A DNA stretch of 64,000 nt from JAFMJV01 sp963814315 (GTDB taxonomy: Bacteria; Chloroflexota; Limnocylindria; Limnocylindrales; CSP1-4): contig CAWFCG010000001.1 in the NCBI GenBank assembly GCA_963814315.1, positions 434,001 through 498,000 on the forward strand. Reading direction: 5' to 3'. This document shows positions 33,743 through 42,239 of this stretch, in pieces (the first letter of the stretch is position 1; each line of letters opens with the position of its first letter). The notes beneath the pieces are model-generated. The model did not search any database. It worked only from the letters and a program-made list of their open reading frames with translations, and was not told the DNA's origin. The position numbers and the translations under genes were made by a program.

Positions 33743-34596
33743 GCGCGGCCCTCGGCACCGAACAGGCGGATATGGTCGGTCGTCATGGCCATGACCGCCT
33801 CACGCACATGGGCGAAGAGCTTCGGCGGATCGGCGGCGACGGGGTGTTCGACCAGGTAGCGCCGGTTGGCCTCCATGTAGGCGATCTTCAACGCCGTCGA
33901 GACGTTGACCTTGGCACAGCCACGGCCGATGAGGTCGGCGAACTGCCCGGGCGTGAGTCCGGTGCCACCGTGGAGCGCCATGGGGATCCCGGTGGCTTCG
34001 ACCAGGTCGCTGATGCGCTGATGGTCCAGCACCGGTGTGGCGGCATACATGCCGTGGGCATTGCCGATGGCCGGGGCGAAGATGTCAACGCCGGTGGCCT
34101 CGATGAAGTCGACCGCGACGGCCAGGGTCTGGATGAGGCTCTCCTCATCGGAACCGATGCCGTCCTCGACACCGCGGATGCCTTCGATCTCACCCTCGAC
34201 GTCGGCCCCGTAGCGGCGTGCCTCGGCCACCACCTCCTGGCATTGGCGCGTGTTCTCCGCCACGCTGAGCTCATGGGCATCGAAGAGCACCGAGCTCCAG
34301 CCCGCGGCGAGGCACTCGCTGATGACGCGCCGGTCGGGGCAGTGGTCGAGATGGAGCGCCACCGGCACCGAGACCCGAGCGGACATCGACGCCCACAGCG
34401 ACCACAGCACCTCGACGCCCATGGTGCGGACGGTCTTGACCGAGGTCTGCACGATCATCGGGGCCCGAGCCTGCTCGGCGGCGGCGAGCACGGCCTCGAG
34501 GGTCAGGTCGTTGACGATGTTGATGGCCGGCACGGCATAGCTACCGGACATGGCCCCGCGGATCGATCTCCATGGTGGGGACCCTAGGCATGGCAC
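33739..34596 (-). CDS. Class II ketose-bisphosphate aldolase family protein
   Basis: The aldolase body is clear: SYAVPAINIVNDLTLEAVLA, VPVALHLDHCPD (zinc ligand His), PAIGNAHGMYA and ALHGGTGLTPGQF. Such enzymes cleave tagatose- or fructose-bisphosphate-like ketoses to triose phosphates. The start is odd. AAGGAGG lies just before an ATG at 34591 whose frame reads MPRVPTMEI, exactly the family N-terminus, but it is one base out of frame with the body. In frame only GTG 34596 or ATG 34551 exist. One extra base within GATCGATC (about 34558-34570) would account for this. Confidence 0.82.
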   Translation of the reverse strand: MPCLGSPPWRSIRGAMSGSYAVPAINIVNDLTLEAVLAAAEQARAPMIVQTSVKTVRTMGVEVLWSLWASMSARVSVPVALHLDHCPDRRVISECLAAGWSSVLFDAHELSVAENTRQCQEVVAEARRYGADVEGEIEGIRGVEDGIGSDEESLIQTLAVAVDFIEATGVDIFAPAIGNAHGMYAATPVLDHQRISDLVEATGIPMALHGGTGLTPGQFADLIGRGCAKVNVSTALKIAYMEANRRYLVEHPVAADPPKLFAHVREAVMAMTTDHIRLFGAEGRA

Positions 34597-34767
34597 CTCC
34601 TTCGCGAGCGCGTGGTGACGGATCTTCGCCTCATGCGGACTTGCTCATAGCGAGCCGCCCGACCGATAGCGGCGGCCGAGCATGGCGGCTCCCAGCATCG
34701 ATGAGATCGAGGTCCTCCCTCGAGTCGAACGGCGTGCGGGTGGGCGCGTGGGTGCCGGCGATGTCCG

Positions 34768-35430
34768 TCACAACACCTTGAAGCGGTCCCACGCCTCGCG
34801 TAGCAACGCCCCGCCCTCGAGCATCTCGCGAGCACGGTTCTCGGTGGTGGCCTTCTCGATGGTGCGCCTCGCGACCTCTTCGATGGCGTCTGCTGGCACG
34901 ATGGTCACGCCATCGATGTCGGCAACGACGAGATCGCCGCTGGAGACCGTCACGCCAGCCACCTGCAGGGGGACGTCGTGTTCTCGAACGGAGATACGTC
35001 CGAGGCTGTCGGTCGGGCGCCCGCCACGAGCGTAGACCGGGAAGCCGATCTGCTGGATACGCGCCTGATCACGGACCAGGCCGTCGACCACGGCGCCAAC
35101 GGCACCTCGCGCGTGCGCAGCGGTCGAGAACAACTCACCCCAGAACGCACCAGGAGCTTCGACCGTTCCGACCACCACGTCGTCCCGACGAAGCGAGTCG
35201 ATGAAGTCGATCTCCGCGCCATATGGTTCGTCGGGGATGACCTCGATGGCCACACTGCGGGCGGGCCGAGCGTATCCGATGAGGACCTCGGTGGCACCGG
35301 CGACCGGCACGATCCCTGCCGTCATCGTTTGGTGGCGCAGTCCCACCTGGTCACAGCAGTCCGACACGACCGCACTGTACGCGACGCGACGAAGTGCCTC
35401 GATGACAGAAAAGCGGTCATTCGCGTTCAT
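34768..35430 (-). CDS. RraA-like (HMG-aldolase-type) protein, full-length copy
   Basis: The 220-residue protein is a complete RraA-family member: SAVVSDCCDQVGLR, PGAFWGELFSTAAHARG and GAVVDGLVRDQARI, then DLVVADIDGVTIVPADAIEE and a C-terminal helix ARREMLEG-like region (NRAREMLEGGALLREAWDRF). Enzymes of this fold cleave 4-hydroxy-2-oxo acids or decarboxylate oxaloacetate using a metal. In this setting it may split the keto-deoxy acid made by the dehydratases. AGGAG lies 12 bases upstream of ATG 35430. It is paralogous to 30781, which has lost the C-terminus. Confidence 0.85.
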   Translation of the reverse strand: MNANDRFSVIEALRRVAYSAVVSDCCDQVGLRHQTMTAGIVPVAGATEVLIGYARPARSVAIEVIPDEPYGAEIDFIDSLRRDDVVVGTVEAPGAFWGELFSTAAHARGAVGAVVDGLVRDQARIQQIGFPVYARGGRPTDSLGRISVREHDVPLQVAGVTVSSGDLVVADIDGVTIVPADAIEEVARRTIEKATTENRAREMLEGGALLREAWDRFKVL

Positions 35431-35476
35431 GTCCAAGCCATCTCCTGACTTCTCTCCTGAGCGGGGTCCCCCAGCC

Positions 35477-36520
35477 TCATGCAGCTGGTCGGACGGGATA
35501 CGTCCCGTACTTGTGGGCCGCCTCGATGAGCGCGTGGATATTGTCGGGAGGGACTTCCGGTCCAAGGGCACAGCCCGGACCGATGATGAAGCCGCTGTCT
35601 GGTGCCAGGATCTCGATGGCCTCGCGGACCTCATCCTCGATGTCGCCGGGCGTTCCCAAGGTGATGGTGTTCGTGTCCAGCGTGCCCAAGAGGCAGGTGC
35701 GGCCGCGAGCGAGGTCCTTGGCCCGTCGCTTGTCTGTGACGTGGTCGATCTCCAAGATCTGGGCGCCGGTCGCCATGAAGTCCTCGAAGATGGGGATGGT
35801 GTCGCCGCAGATGTGGTTGGCGACGATACCGCCGCGGCTCGTGACGTCTTCCACGAGCTGCCGCTGCTGTGGCATCGCGAAGCGCTGGTAGTCGCGAGGC
35901 GAAATGAGCCCGGGGCCTGAGACAGGCTCCCCGATGGAGGTGGAGCGGCCACCGGCATCGAGCAAGGCGTAGGCGTAGCGGGTCGTGACTTCGCGACAGT
36001 ACGAAAGGAGCGCATTCACGCCGTCGACCTCCCCCATCGCCATGGCCATCATCAGGTTTTCCATGCCGAGGAGCTGGGCGGCCAGATCGAACGGGCCCTG
36101 GTCGGCCCTGGCGACGATCCACGCCTGGTCCCCTATCTCCTTGGACAGGATTCGCGTGGCCTTGAGGATCTCGCACTGCGGAAACGTCGTCTCCGGGTCG
36201 GGGACGACCAGGCCGGCCACCTCGTCCAGCGATGTGATCAGCGGCTTCTCCGCTACTGGCGAGGCATCGTCTCGGTAGCTGACATCGGCGCCGCAAGCCT
36301 CGGCATTGCAGCCGGTCCCGTTCTCGAGCAGAATCATGTCGTGGCCATACTCGCGCCACGCATCGAGCACCGCTTGGGCCAGCAATTCGCCGTCCCGGAA
36401 CGTCTCGCGGAATGGGCGCCCGAACGCCTGGGCGGCGGGCAGGAAGTCGTGCAGGTCTACGGGGACTCGGTCAGGGGTCCGCAGTTCGATGGCTGCTGCG
36501 ACGCGCTCGATCGAGTTCAT
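35477..36520 (-). CDS. URO-D-family (MtaA/CmuA-like) methyltransferase, copy 2
   Basis: The 347-residue URO-D-fold protein has the methyltransferase-type zinc motif NHICGDTIPIFEDF (His-x-Cys), a second Cys in IIGPGCALGPEVPPDN, and LDTNTITLGTPGDIE typical of this family. Its N-terminus (ERVAAAIELRTPDRVPVDLH) matches the RxxxALxxxxPDRVPv opening of MtaA-like proteins. It sits in the second sugar operon between permease and aldolase genes, paralleling copy 1 in the first. Its corrinoid partner could be the product of 44878 or of 22228. Sequence does not say which substrate or acceptor is used. Confidence 0.82.
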   Translation of the reverse strand: MNSIERVAAAIELRTPDRVPVDLHDFLPAAQAFGRPFRETFRDGELLAQAVLDAWREYGHDMILLENGTGCNAEACGADVSYRDDASPVAEKPLITSLDEVAGLVVPDPETTFPQCEILKATRILSKEIGDQAWIVARADQGPFDLAAQLLGMENLMMAMAMGEVDGVNALLSYCREVTTRYAYALLDAGGRSTSIGEPVSGPGLISPRDYQRFAMPQQRQLVEDVTSRGGIVANHICGDTIPIFEDFMATGAQILEIDHVTDKRRAKDLARGRTCLLGTLDTNTITLGTPGDIEDEVREAIEILAPDSGFIIGPGCALGPEVPPDNIHALIEAAHKYGTYPVRPAA

Positions 36521-36602
36521 GGGTGGTTTCCTCCTCGGGTGGTTTGGGCCGCATTGGTAGTGGTTGTGGCAGGCTGGGGCTTCCCACTGCCGCTCACGCG
36601 GA

Positions 36603-37625
36603 TCACGCTCGGCGCGACCGGTTCTGGAGCGCGTCTATGGCGACGGCGATGATGATCACGGAGCCCTTGACGAAGCCCTGCCAGAAGGGATCGATGCCCA
36701 GGAAGATGAGGGCGTTGCCGATGGCACCGAGGATGAGCACGCCCAGCACCGTGCGGGGGATGGTGCCCACGCCGCCGCCGAGTCGGACGCCACCAAGGAT
36801 GACGGCGGCGATAGCGTCCAACTCTCCACCGGCGAACGCGCCCGGAGTCGCGGAACGCAGATAGGAGGTCATGACCACGCCCGCGATGCCGGCGCACAGC
36901 GAGACGATCACGTACGAAGCGGTGATGACCGCGCTGGTCGGGACGCCAGCCAGGCGGCTGGCTTCGATGCTGCCACCAACAGCGTAGACGTAGCGTCCGA
37001 AGCGGGTCCGACTCAAGAGGAAGTGGCAGATGAGCGCGGTGACCAGGAAGTAGACGATGACCGAGGGGATGGGGCCGAAGTTGCCATCCGAGATGGAAAG
37101 CAGCCACGGCTCGAAGTTTCGCCGGGTCTCGCCGCCGGACGCCACCAGGGTCAGCGATGAGGCGATCGAGAACATGCCCAGTGTCACCACGAAAGGGTTC
37201 ACGCGCGCGCGCGTGATGAGCGTGCCATTGATGAGGCCGATGAGCGCGGCCACGCCGAGCGCCAGGCCGATGGCGGGGATCGGCCCAAGATGGTTGACCG
37301 TGCCGACGATGACACCGGCGAGCGCAGCCACGCGGGCTACCGACAGGTCGAAGCCGCCGGAGATCATGACGATGGCCATGCCACAGGCGATGATGCCGAT
37401 GAACGACTGACCCCTCAGGATGCTGACGAAGTTGTCGACAGAGACGAAATCCGGGCGGATCAGCGCGACAAGGCCGACCATCGCCAGCGCGAACAGCGCC
37501 AATCCGTTGCGACGAAGATCCAGCGCAGCGACCACGCGGGCGAACGGCGAACGACCGCCGCCCGCGGCACCTCCGCCGCTGGAGCGACCCTGAATCATGG
37601 CGGCCTCAGATCGATTCTCGCTCAT
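36603..37625 (-). CDS. Sugar ABC permease (RbsC-like), second operon
   Basis: The 340-residue permease has a Gly-rich N-terminal tail, then ten or so hydrophobic segments with GIIACGMAIVMISGGFDLSV and RTRFGRYVYAVGGSIEASRL, both diagnostic of the ribose/xylose permease group. GGGGAG precedes ATG 37625. It works with the two-domain ATPase encoded just upstream (18-base gap). Confidence 0.87.
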   Translation of the reverse strand: MSENRSEAAMIQGRSSGGGAAGGGRSPFARVVAALDLRRNGLALFALAMVGLVALIRPDFVSVDNFVSILRGQSFIGIIACGMAIVMISGGFDLSVARVAALAGVIVGTVNHLGPIPAIGLALGVAALIGLINGTLITRARVNPFVVTLGMFSIASSLTLVASGGETRRNFEPWLLSISDGNFGPIPSVIVYFLVTALICHFLLSRTRFGRYVYAVGGSIEASRLAGVPTSAVITASYVIVSLCAGIAGVVMTSYLRSATPGAFAGGELDAIAAVILGGVRLGGGVGTIPRTVLGVLILGAIGNALIFLGIDPFWQGFVKGSVIIIAVAIDALQNRSRRA

Positions 37626-37643
37626 GTCTCCCCATCCCATTGG

Positions 37644-39146
37644 TCACGCGGCATCGGAAACGCTGAAGCCGTGCGCGATTCGTACGATCTGTGCCTCGGT
37701 CGCGGTCTCACCAGGGATCTCACTGGCGATGGCCCCGCGGCGCATGACGATGATGCGGTCGGCCGTGTGGATGACCTCTTCGAGGTCGGACGAGACCAGC
37801 AGCACGGCCGCACCGGCGGCGGTGAACTCACGCAGGAGCTGGTAGACCTCTGACTTGGAGCCGATGTCCACACCGAGTGTGGGGTCGTCGAGAACGAACA
37901 GACGCGGCTCCAGCGGTGCCCACCGTGCGAAGAGGACCTTCTGCTGGTTGCCACCACTGAGATCGACCATGAGTTGCTCCGCGCCGGTGGTCCGGATACC
38001 AAAGGCATCGATGAGACCCTCGACGCGCCGACGTACGGCGCTTGCCCGGACGACACCCCAACGACTGTCGGTCCAGAGCCAGGGCAGCGACAGGTTCGAT
38101 TCGATGGCGAGGCCGGGATGGGTAGAGTCGCGCCGGTCGCCCGTGACGTAGGCGACGCGCTGTGCGATGGCTGCACGCGGGTCATTGGCCCGGATCAGTC
38201 TGCCATCGACCGTGACGCTGCCAGCGATTCGCTGATCGACGCCCACGATGGCCCGGGCCACTTCGCGTTGACCCGCACCGAGCGCACCAACGAGTCCCAC
38301 GATCTCGCCCTGGCGGATGGTGAGGGAGACGTCCGAGATCCCAGGCGCCTTGAGACCAGAAACCTGCAGCACGGTGTCTCCTGGCGAGCCCTGACGGTCG
38401 GGGTAGAGCGTCTGGATGTCCCGGCCGATCATGAGCGGCACGAGGCGATCGTGTGTCGCCTGGGTGCCCGCCAGCTCGCCGGCCAGCTGGCCATTGCGCA
38501 GCACGGCCACGTTGTCGCAGATGACGGGGATCTCCTCGAGTCGGTGGGACACATAGATGACAGGAACGCCACGGCCACGGATATCGCGGATGGCATCGAA
38601 TAGGACCTCGACCTCGTCGGGGCTGAGTGCGGCAGAGGGCTCATCGAGGATGAGGACGGTGGCCGCCATGGCCAGCGCGCGGGCGATCTCCACCAGCTGG
38701 CGCTGTGCCACCGAGAGCTCCGCGGCGGGTGTCTCGAGGGGGATGTCGAATCCCGTCTTCTCGACCAACGCCTTGGCCGCCTTGTGGGTACTGCGGTGGC
38801 TAACCAGTAGCCCCCCAGTCCCGCTGGCCGACTCATGGGCGAGCATCAGGTTAGCGGCGACATCGAGGTTCGGTACGAGGCTGCTCTCTTGGTGGACCGT
38901 GGCCACCCCGGCGCGCAGCGCTTCTGCCGGAGAGCCGAACGAGACCTCGCGGTCGCGCAGTAGTATCCGCCCTCCATCGGCGCGGTGTACGCCGTTGAGG
39001 ATCTTGATGAGTGTGGACTTACCGGCCCCGTTTTCGCCCACCAACCCGAGGACCCGGCCCTCATCGAGCCGCAAGCTGACACCGTCCAACGCGCGAACAC
39101 CGCCGAAGTGCTTGGAAACGGACTCGAGCTGTAGTGCGGTAGCCAT
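37644..39146 (-). CDS. Sugar ABC ATPase, two-domain (RbsA/XylG-like)
   Basis: The 500-residue duplicated ATPase is typical of ribose/xylose/galactose importers. Domain 1 has Walker A GENGAGKSTLIKILNG, signature LSVAQRQLVEIARAL and Walker B VLILDEPSAAL. Domain 2 has a degenerate Walker A (GALGAGQREVARAIVG), LSGGNQQKVLFARW and LFVLDDPTLGVDIGSK. The degenerate second P-loop is normal for RbsA-type proteins. ATG 39146 is favoured over TTG 39155. It differs from the half-size ATPase of the first operon, so the two transport systems are not simple duplicates. Confidence 0.9.
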   Translation of the reverse strand: MATALQLESVSKHFGGVRALDGVSLRLDEGRVLGLVGENGAGKSTLIKILNGVHRADGGRILLRDREVSFGSPAEALRAGVATVHQESSLVPNLDVAANLMLAHESASGTGGLLVSHRSTHKAAKALVEKTGFDIPLETPAAELSVAQRQLVEIARALAMAATVLILDEPSAALSPDEVEVLFDAIRDIRGRGVPVIYVSHRLEEIPVICDNVAVLRNGQLAGELAGTQATHDRLVPLMIGRDIQTLYPDRQGSPGDTVLQVSGLKAPGISDVSLTIRQGEIVGLVGALGAGQREVARAIVGVDQRIAGSVTVDGRLIRANDPRAAIAQRVAYVTGDRRDSTHPGLAIESNLSLPWLWTDSRWGVVRASAVRRRVEGLIDAFGIRTTGAEQLMVDLSGGNQQKVLFARWAPLEPRLFVLDDPTLGVDIGSKSEVYQLLREFTAAGAAVLLVSSDLEEVIHTADRIIVMRRGAIASEIPGETATEAQIVRIAHGFSVSDAA

Positions 39147-39168
39147 CAGCGTCAACCTAGGGTGAAGG

Positions 39169-39199
39169 CCGGCGCGCCGCCAAAGGGGCGGCGCGCCGG
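39169..39199 (-). terminator. GC-rich hairpin between binding-protein and ATPase genes
   Basis: A perfect 13-base-pair stem (CCGGCGCGCCGCC / GGCGGCGCGCCGG) with loop AAAGG follows the binding-protein stop by about 25 bases and lacks a T tract. It probably protects the upstream mRNA or dampens downstream expression, favouring high levels of binding protein. Confidence 0.7.
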
Positions 39200-39223
39200 A
39201 TCCAGGTCACGGTAGGCGATAGC

Positions 39224-40216
39224 TCACCACTCCCCGGGGTAGTCCGCCACGTTGTCGATGGTGACCTGCTCGATGGGCACAGGCACGGTCGGGCGACCCT
39301 CGATGTCGGTTAGCTCGGCAGGCGTCTCGCCGTTGAGCAGCGACAAGGCGGCTTGAAGCGCAAGGATCCCATCGAGGCGCGGGGATACCCAGACGGTACC
39401 GAACATGCGGCCTTCGGCGATGGCTTCCGTGCCTTCCATGCTGCCACCGACACCCACAACGTTGATCTCGTCCTGACGTCCGGCACGTTCGACCGAGGTG
39501 ACGACACCGACCGCCGATGCATCGTCATGCACGCCGATGACGTCGATGCTGCCGCCGGGGTGCTTGACCAAGAGCTGATCGGTCAACTCGATGGCCTTGG
39601 CCTGCTGGAAGTCGTTGGTCTGCTTGTCGATCACGCTGATGGCTGGGTTGGCATCAAGCACTTCGAAAGCGCCGCGGTCACGCTCGATCTGCGGAGACGA
39701 ACCGATGGTGCCCTGCTCCATGATGACGTTGCACGGATCCTTATCGCCGCACGCGACGACCATGAGCTCGCCCAAGTTGCGGCCGATCTCGAAGTCGGAG
39801 AACCCCGTGTGGACCTTGGGATTGGCGCCGTCCACGCCACCGTATTCGCCATTCACGAAACGGTTGCTGGTGATGATCGGCACCTCCGAGTCGGCATAGG
39901 CCGTAATGCCCGGTAGTGAGGCATCGACATCGACCGGTGCCACGACGACCGCGCTCGCACCCGAGGCGATGAGTTCGGCGACTTGCTGGTTCTGCTTGGC
40001 CGCGTCGTTCTCGGCGAAGGCGAACTTCACTTCGACACCGAGCTCATCCGCGAGCTCCTTGACGGCATTGTCATAGGCGGTGAAGTACGTCGCCTGGGAC
40101 GTCGGGATCGCGAATGCGACCACGTTGCTGTTGTCCTGGGCGGCCACCGCTCCGGACAGGGATGACGCGATGAGAGCCGCTGTGCCGAGGCTCCCAACGA
40201 TGCGTGTCCGTACCAC
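39224..40216 (-). CDS. Sugar ABC substrate-binding protein (RbsB-like), second operon
   Basis: The mature protein follows a signal peptide (VGSLGTAALIASSLSGAVAA Q). Sugar-binding family marks are NVVAFAIPTSQATYFTAYDN, IASGASAVVVAPVDVDASLP and DVIGVHDDASAVGVVTSVE. GTG 40216 was chosen because GAAGGAG lies eight bases before it; TTG 40246 would only add a leader without a ribosome site. It defines the substrate of the second importer, possibly a pentose given xylA in the operon. Confidence 0.85.
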   Translation of the reverse strand: MVRTRIVGSLGTAALIASSLSGAVAAQDNSNVVAFAIPTSQATYFTAYDNAVKELADELGVEVKFAFAENDAAKQNQQVAELIASGASAVVVAPVDVDASLPGITAYADSEVPIITSNRFVNGEYGGVDGANPKVHTGFSDFEIGRNLGELMVVACGDKDPCNVIMEQGTIGSSPQIERDRGAFEVLDANPAISVIDKQTNDFQQAKAIELTDQLLVKHPGGSIDVIGVHDDASAVGVVTSVERAGRQDEINVVGVGGSMEGTEAIAEGRMFGTVWVSPRLDGILALQAALSLLNGETPAELTDIEGRPTVPVPIEQVTIDNVADYPGEW

Positions 40217-40367
40217 TCTCGTGACTCCTTCCTCTGCCATTCTCAAGTGGTTCGACCGGGTCGGTCGCTCGGAATGGCCCTCCGTATCAGGCCACGAACC
40301 CCCTGGGCAAGCACGAGCCTCGATGTGGCCCTGTCCTTGCCGCAGGCTCTCAGCCTGCTGATATGGT

Positions 40368-40396
40368 TATCATATGACCATGTGATACGCTGTCAA
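40368..40396 (-). promoter_or_regulatory. Promoter and 20-base palindromic operator, second sugar operon
   Basis: On the minus strand TTGACA (40396-40391), a 16-base spacer and TATGAT (40374-40369) form a strong promoter. The spacer and -10 are covered by TATCATATGACCATGTGATA (40368-40387), palindromic in eight of ten pairs. The divergent dehydratase gene starts 38 bases beyond its end. The core ATGACCAT recurs at 44819-44826, so the GntR protein encoded at 42240 is the natural candidate. Confidence 0.65.
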
Positions 40397-40424
40397 CCCC
40401 TCAACTTGGATCAAGGAGATCGGT

Positions 40425-42164
40425 TTGGGTGAAGGTCGAAGGCCTCTGCGGAGTTCGCGATGGTTCGCGCCTGACGACCTGAACGGGGTGATCCACCGTG
40501 GGTGGATGCGGTCACAAGGGTTTTCAGGTGCGGTGTTCTCAGAGGGCCGACCGGTCATCGGCATCCTCAACACCTGGAGCGAGGTGACCAACTGCAACGC
40601 CCACCTGCGTGATCTCGCCGAGGCCGTCAAGCGTGGGGTCTGGCGAGCCGGTGGGGTCCCGCTGGAGCTGCCGGCGATGTCGCTCAGCGAACCGCTGATG
40701 AAACCGACCACGATGCTCTACCGGAACCTCCTCGCAATGGAGGCGGAAGAATCACTTCGAGCGAACCCGTTCGACGCCGCAGTGCTGCTTTCGGGATGTG
40801 ACAAGACCACGCCGGCACTCCTGATGGCAGCGGCGAGCGCCGACATCCCGGCGATCCTTCTGACCGGCGGGCCGATGTTGCGAGGACGCAGTGGGCTGGA
40901 GGACCTCGCGGGCGCGAGCGCGATCTGGAATGCCTCCGACCGGCGGCGAGCCGGTGACTACTCAGACGAACGCTGGGAGGAGCTCGAGTCGTGCGTGGCT
41001 CGGTCTGCCGGGCACTGCGGCGTTCTGGGAACCGCCTCGACCATGGCCATCCTCGCCGAAGCCATGGGCATGACCCTGCCGGGAGCAGCGGCCATTCCAG
41101 CCGTTGACAGCCGGCGCCGTGCCCTCGCTGAAGAGACCGGTGTTCGTAGCGTGCAGATGGCGCTCGACGACGGACCCCGACCTTCAGCTATCCTCACAGC
41201 CAACGCGTTCCGCAATGCCATCACCGTCCTCAATGCCGTCAGTGGAAGCACCAACGCGGTCATCCACCTGATGGCGCTCGCGGGCAGGGTCGGCGTGAAC
41301 CTGGCCCTCGACGACTTCGACAAGATCAGCCGGACTACTCCCTGGATCGTCGATGTGCGACCGGCCGGTGCTCACCAGATGGAGCAGTTCTTCTACGCGG
41401 GCGGCGTGCCCGCGGTGCTGCATGAGATCGCTCCCCTGCTCGACCTTGAGGCCCTGACCGTCAGTGGGCTGCCGCTCGGCGAAGAGGCGGATGGAGGCAC
41501 GATCCTCGATCCATCGGTGATCCACAGCCGGAGCGAACCGCTCGCGGCCGAGGGAGGTCTGGCCGTGTTGCGCGGAAATCTGGCGCCGGATGGTGCAGTC
41601 CTTAAGCAGACGGCGATGGACCCTGCGCTGCGGAAGCACGTCGGACCTGCGCTCGTCTTTGCGGACAAGAAGGACCTGATGGAACGGATCGACGATCTCG
41701 ACCTGGATGTGCAGCCGGATTCGGTCCTGGTGCAGTTGATGGGCGGCCCCGTCGGCGCGCCGGGAATGCCCGAATGGGGCCAACTGCCGATCCCGGCCAA
41801 GCTCTGGCAGGCCGGCGTCCGCGACATGGTCCGCATCTCGGATGCGCGCATGAGCGGTACGGCATACGGCGCGTGCGTGCTCCACGTCGCCCCGGAATCC
41901 GCGGTGGGAGGGCCGCTGGCACTCGTTCGCGACGGAGACCTCGTCGAGCTCGACGTTGACAACAGGCGGCTGGACGTTCATGTGGACGATGAAGAGCTCG
42001 CGGCGCGACGAGCCGCCTGGCGCCCGCCGGAGCCGCGCTTCACCCGAGGGTACGGGCGACTCTACATCGAGCACGTCCGCCAGGCCGATAGCGGCGCTGA
42101 TCTCGATTTCCTCACGGGCGGGCCGGGTGCGGACTGGGAGCCCTACGAACCGACCAGCCACTAG
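40425..42164 (+). CDS. IlvD/Edd-family sugar-acid dehydratase (arabonate/xylonate type)
   Basis: The 579-residue Fe-S dehydratase matches the pentonate dehydratase branch: WFAPDDLNGVIHRGWMRSQG, ILNTWSEVTNCNAHLRDLAE, LLSGCDKTTPALLMAA and GHCGVLGTASTM, the cysteines ligating the cluster, and RISDARMSGTAYGACVLHV with the catalytic Ser. It removes water from an aldonic acid to give a 2-keto-3-deoxy acid. TTG 40425 is preceded by AAGGAG at seven bases. It is divergent from the second transporter operon and shares its operator region, so both should be induced together. Confidence 0.9.
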   Translation: MGEGRRPLRSSRWFAPDDLNGVIHRGWMRSQGFSGAVFSEGRPVIGILNTWSEVTNCNAHLRDLAEAVKRGVWRAGGVPLELPAMSLSEPLMKPTTMLYRNLLAMEAEESLRANPFDAAVLLSGCDKTTPALLMAAASADIPAILLTGGPMLRGRSGLEDLAGASAIWNASDRRRAGDYSDERWEELESCVARSAGHCGVLGTASTMAILAEAMGMTLPGAAAIPAVDSRRRALAEETGVRSVQMALDDGPRPSAILTANAFRNAITVLNAVSGSTNAVIHLMALAGRVGVNLALDDFDKISRTTPWIVDVRPAGAHQMEQFFYAGGVPAVLHEIAPLLDLEALTVSGLPLGEEADGGTILDPSVIHSRSEPLAAEGGLAVLRGNLAPDGAVLKQTAMDPALRKHVGPALVFADKKDLMERIDDLDLDVQPDSVLVQLMGGPVGAPGMPEWGQLPIPAKLWQAGVRDMVRISDARMSGTAYGACVLHVAPESAVGGPLALVRDGDLVELDVDNRRLDVHVDDEELAARRAAWRPPEPRFTRGYGRLYIEHVRQADSGADLDFLTGGPGADWEPYEPTSH

Positions 42165-42239
42165 CGCGGCACGCGACTCATCGGTCGCCCACTCGATGCT
42201 GCCCGTTCGGGTCGGCGGCAAGCTCGGCCGTGTCGTGGT

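Noticed and set aside
41184..42221. 345-codon minus-strand frame opposite the IlvD/Edd dehydratase
   Set aside because: Antisense to a gene with all cysteine and serine motifs in place; no motif or ribosome site of its own.
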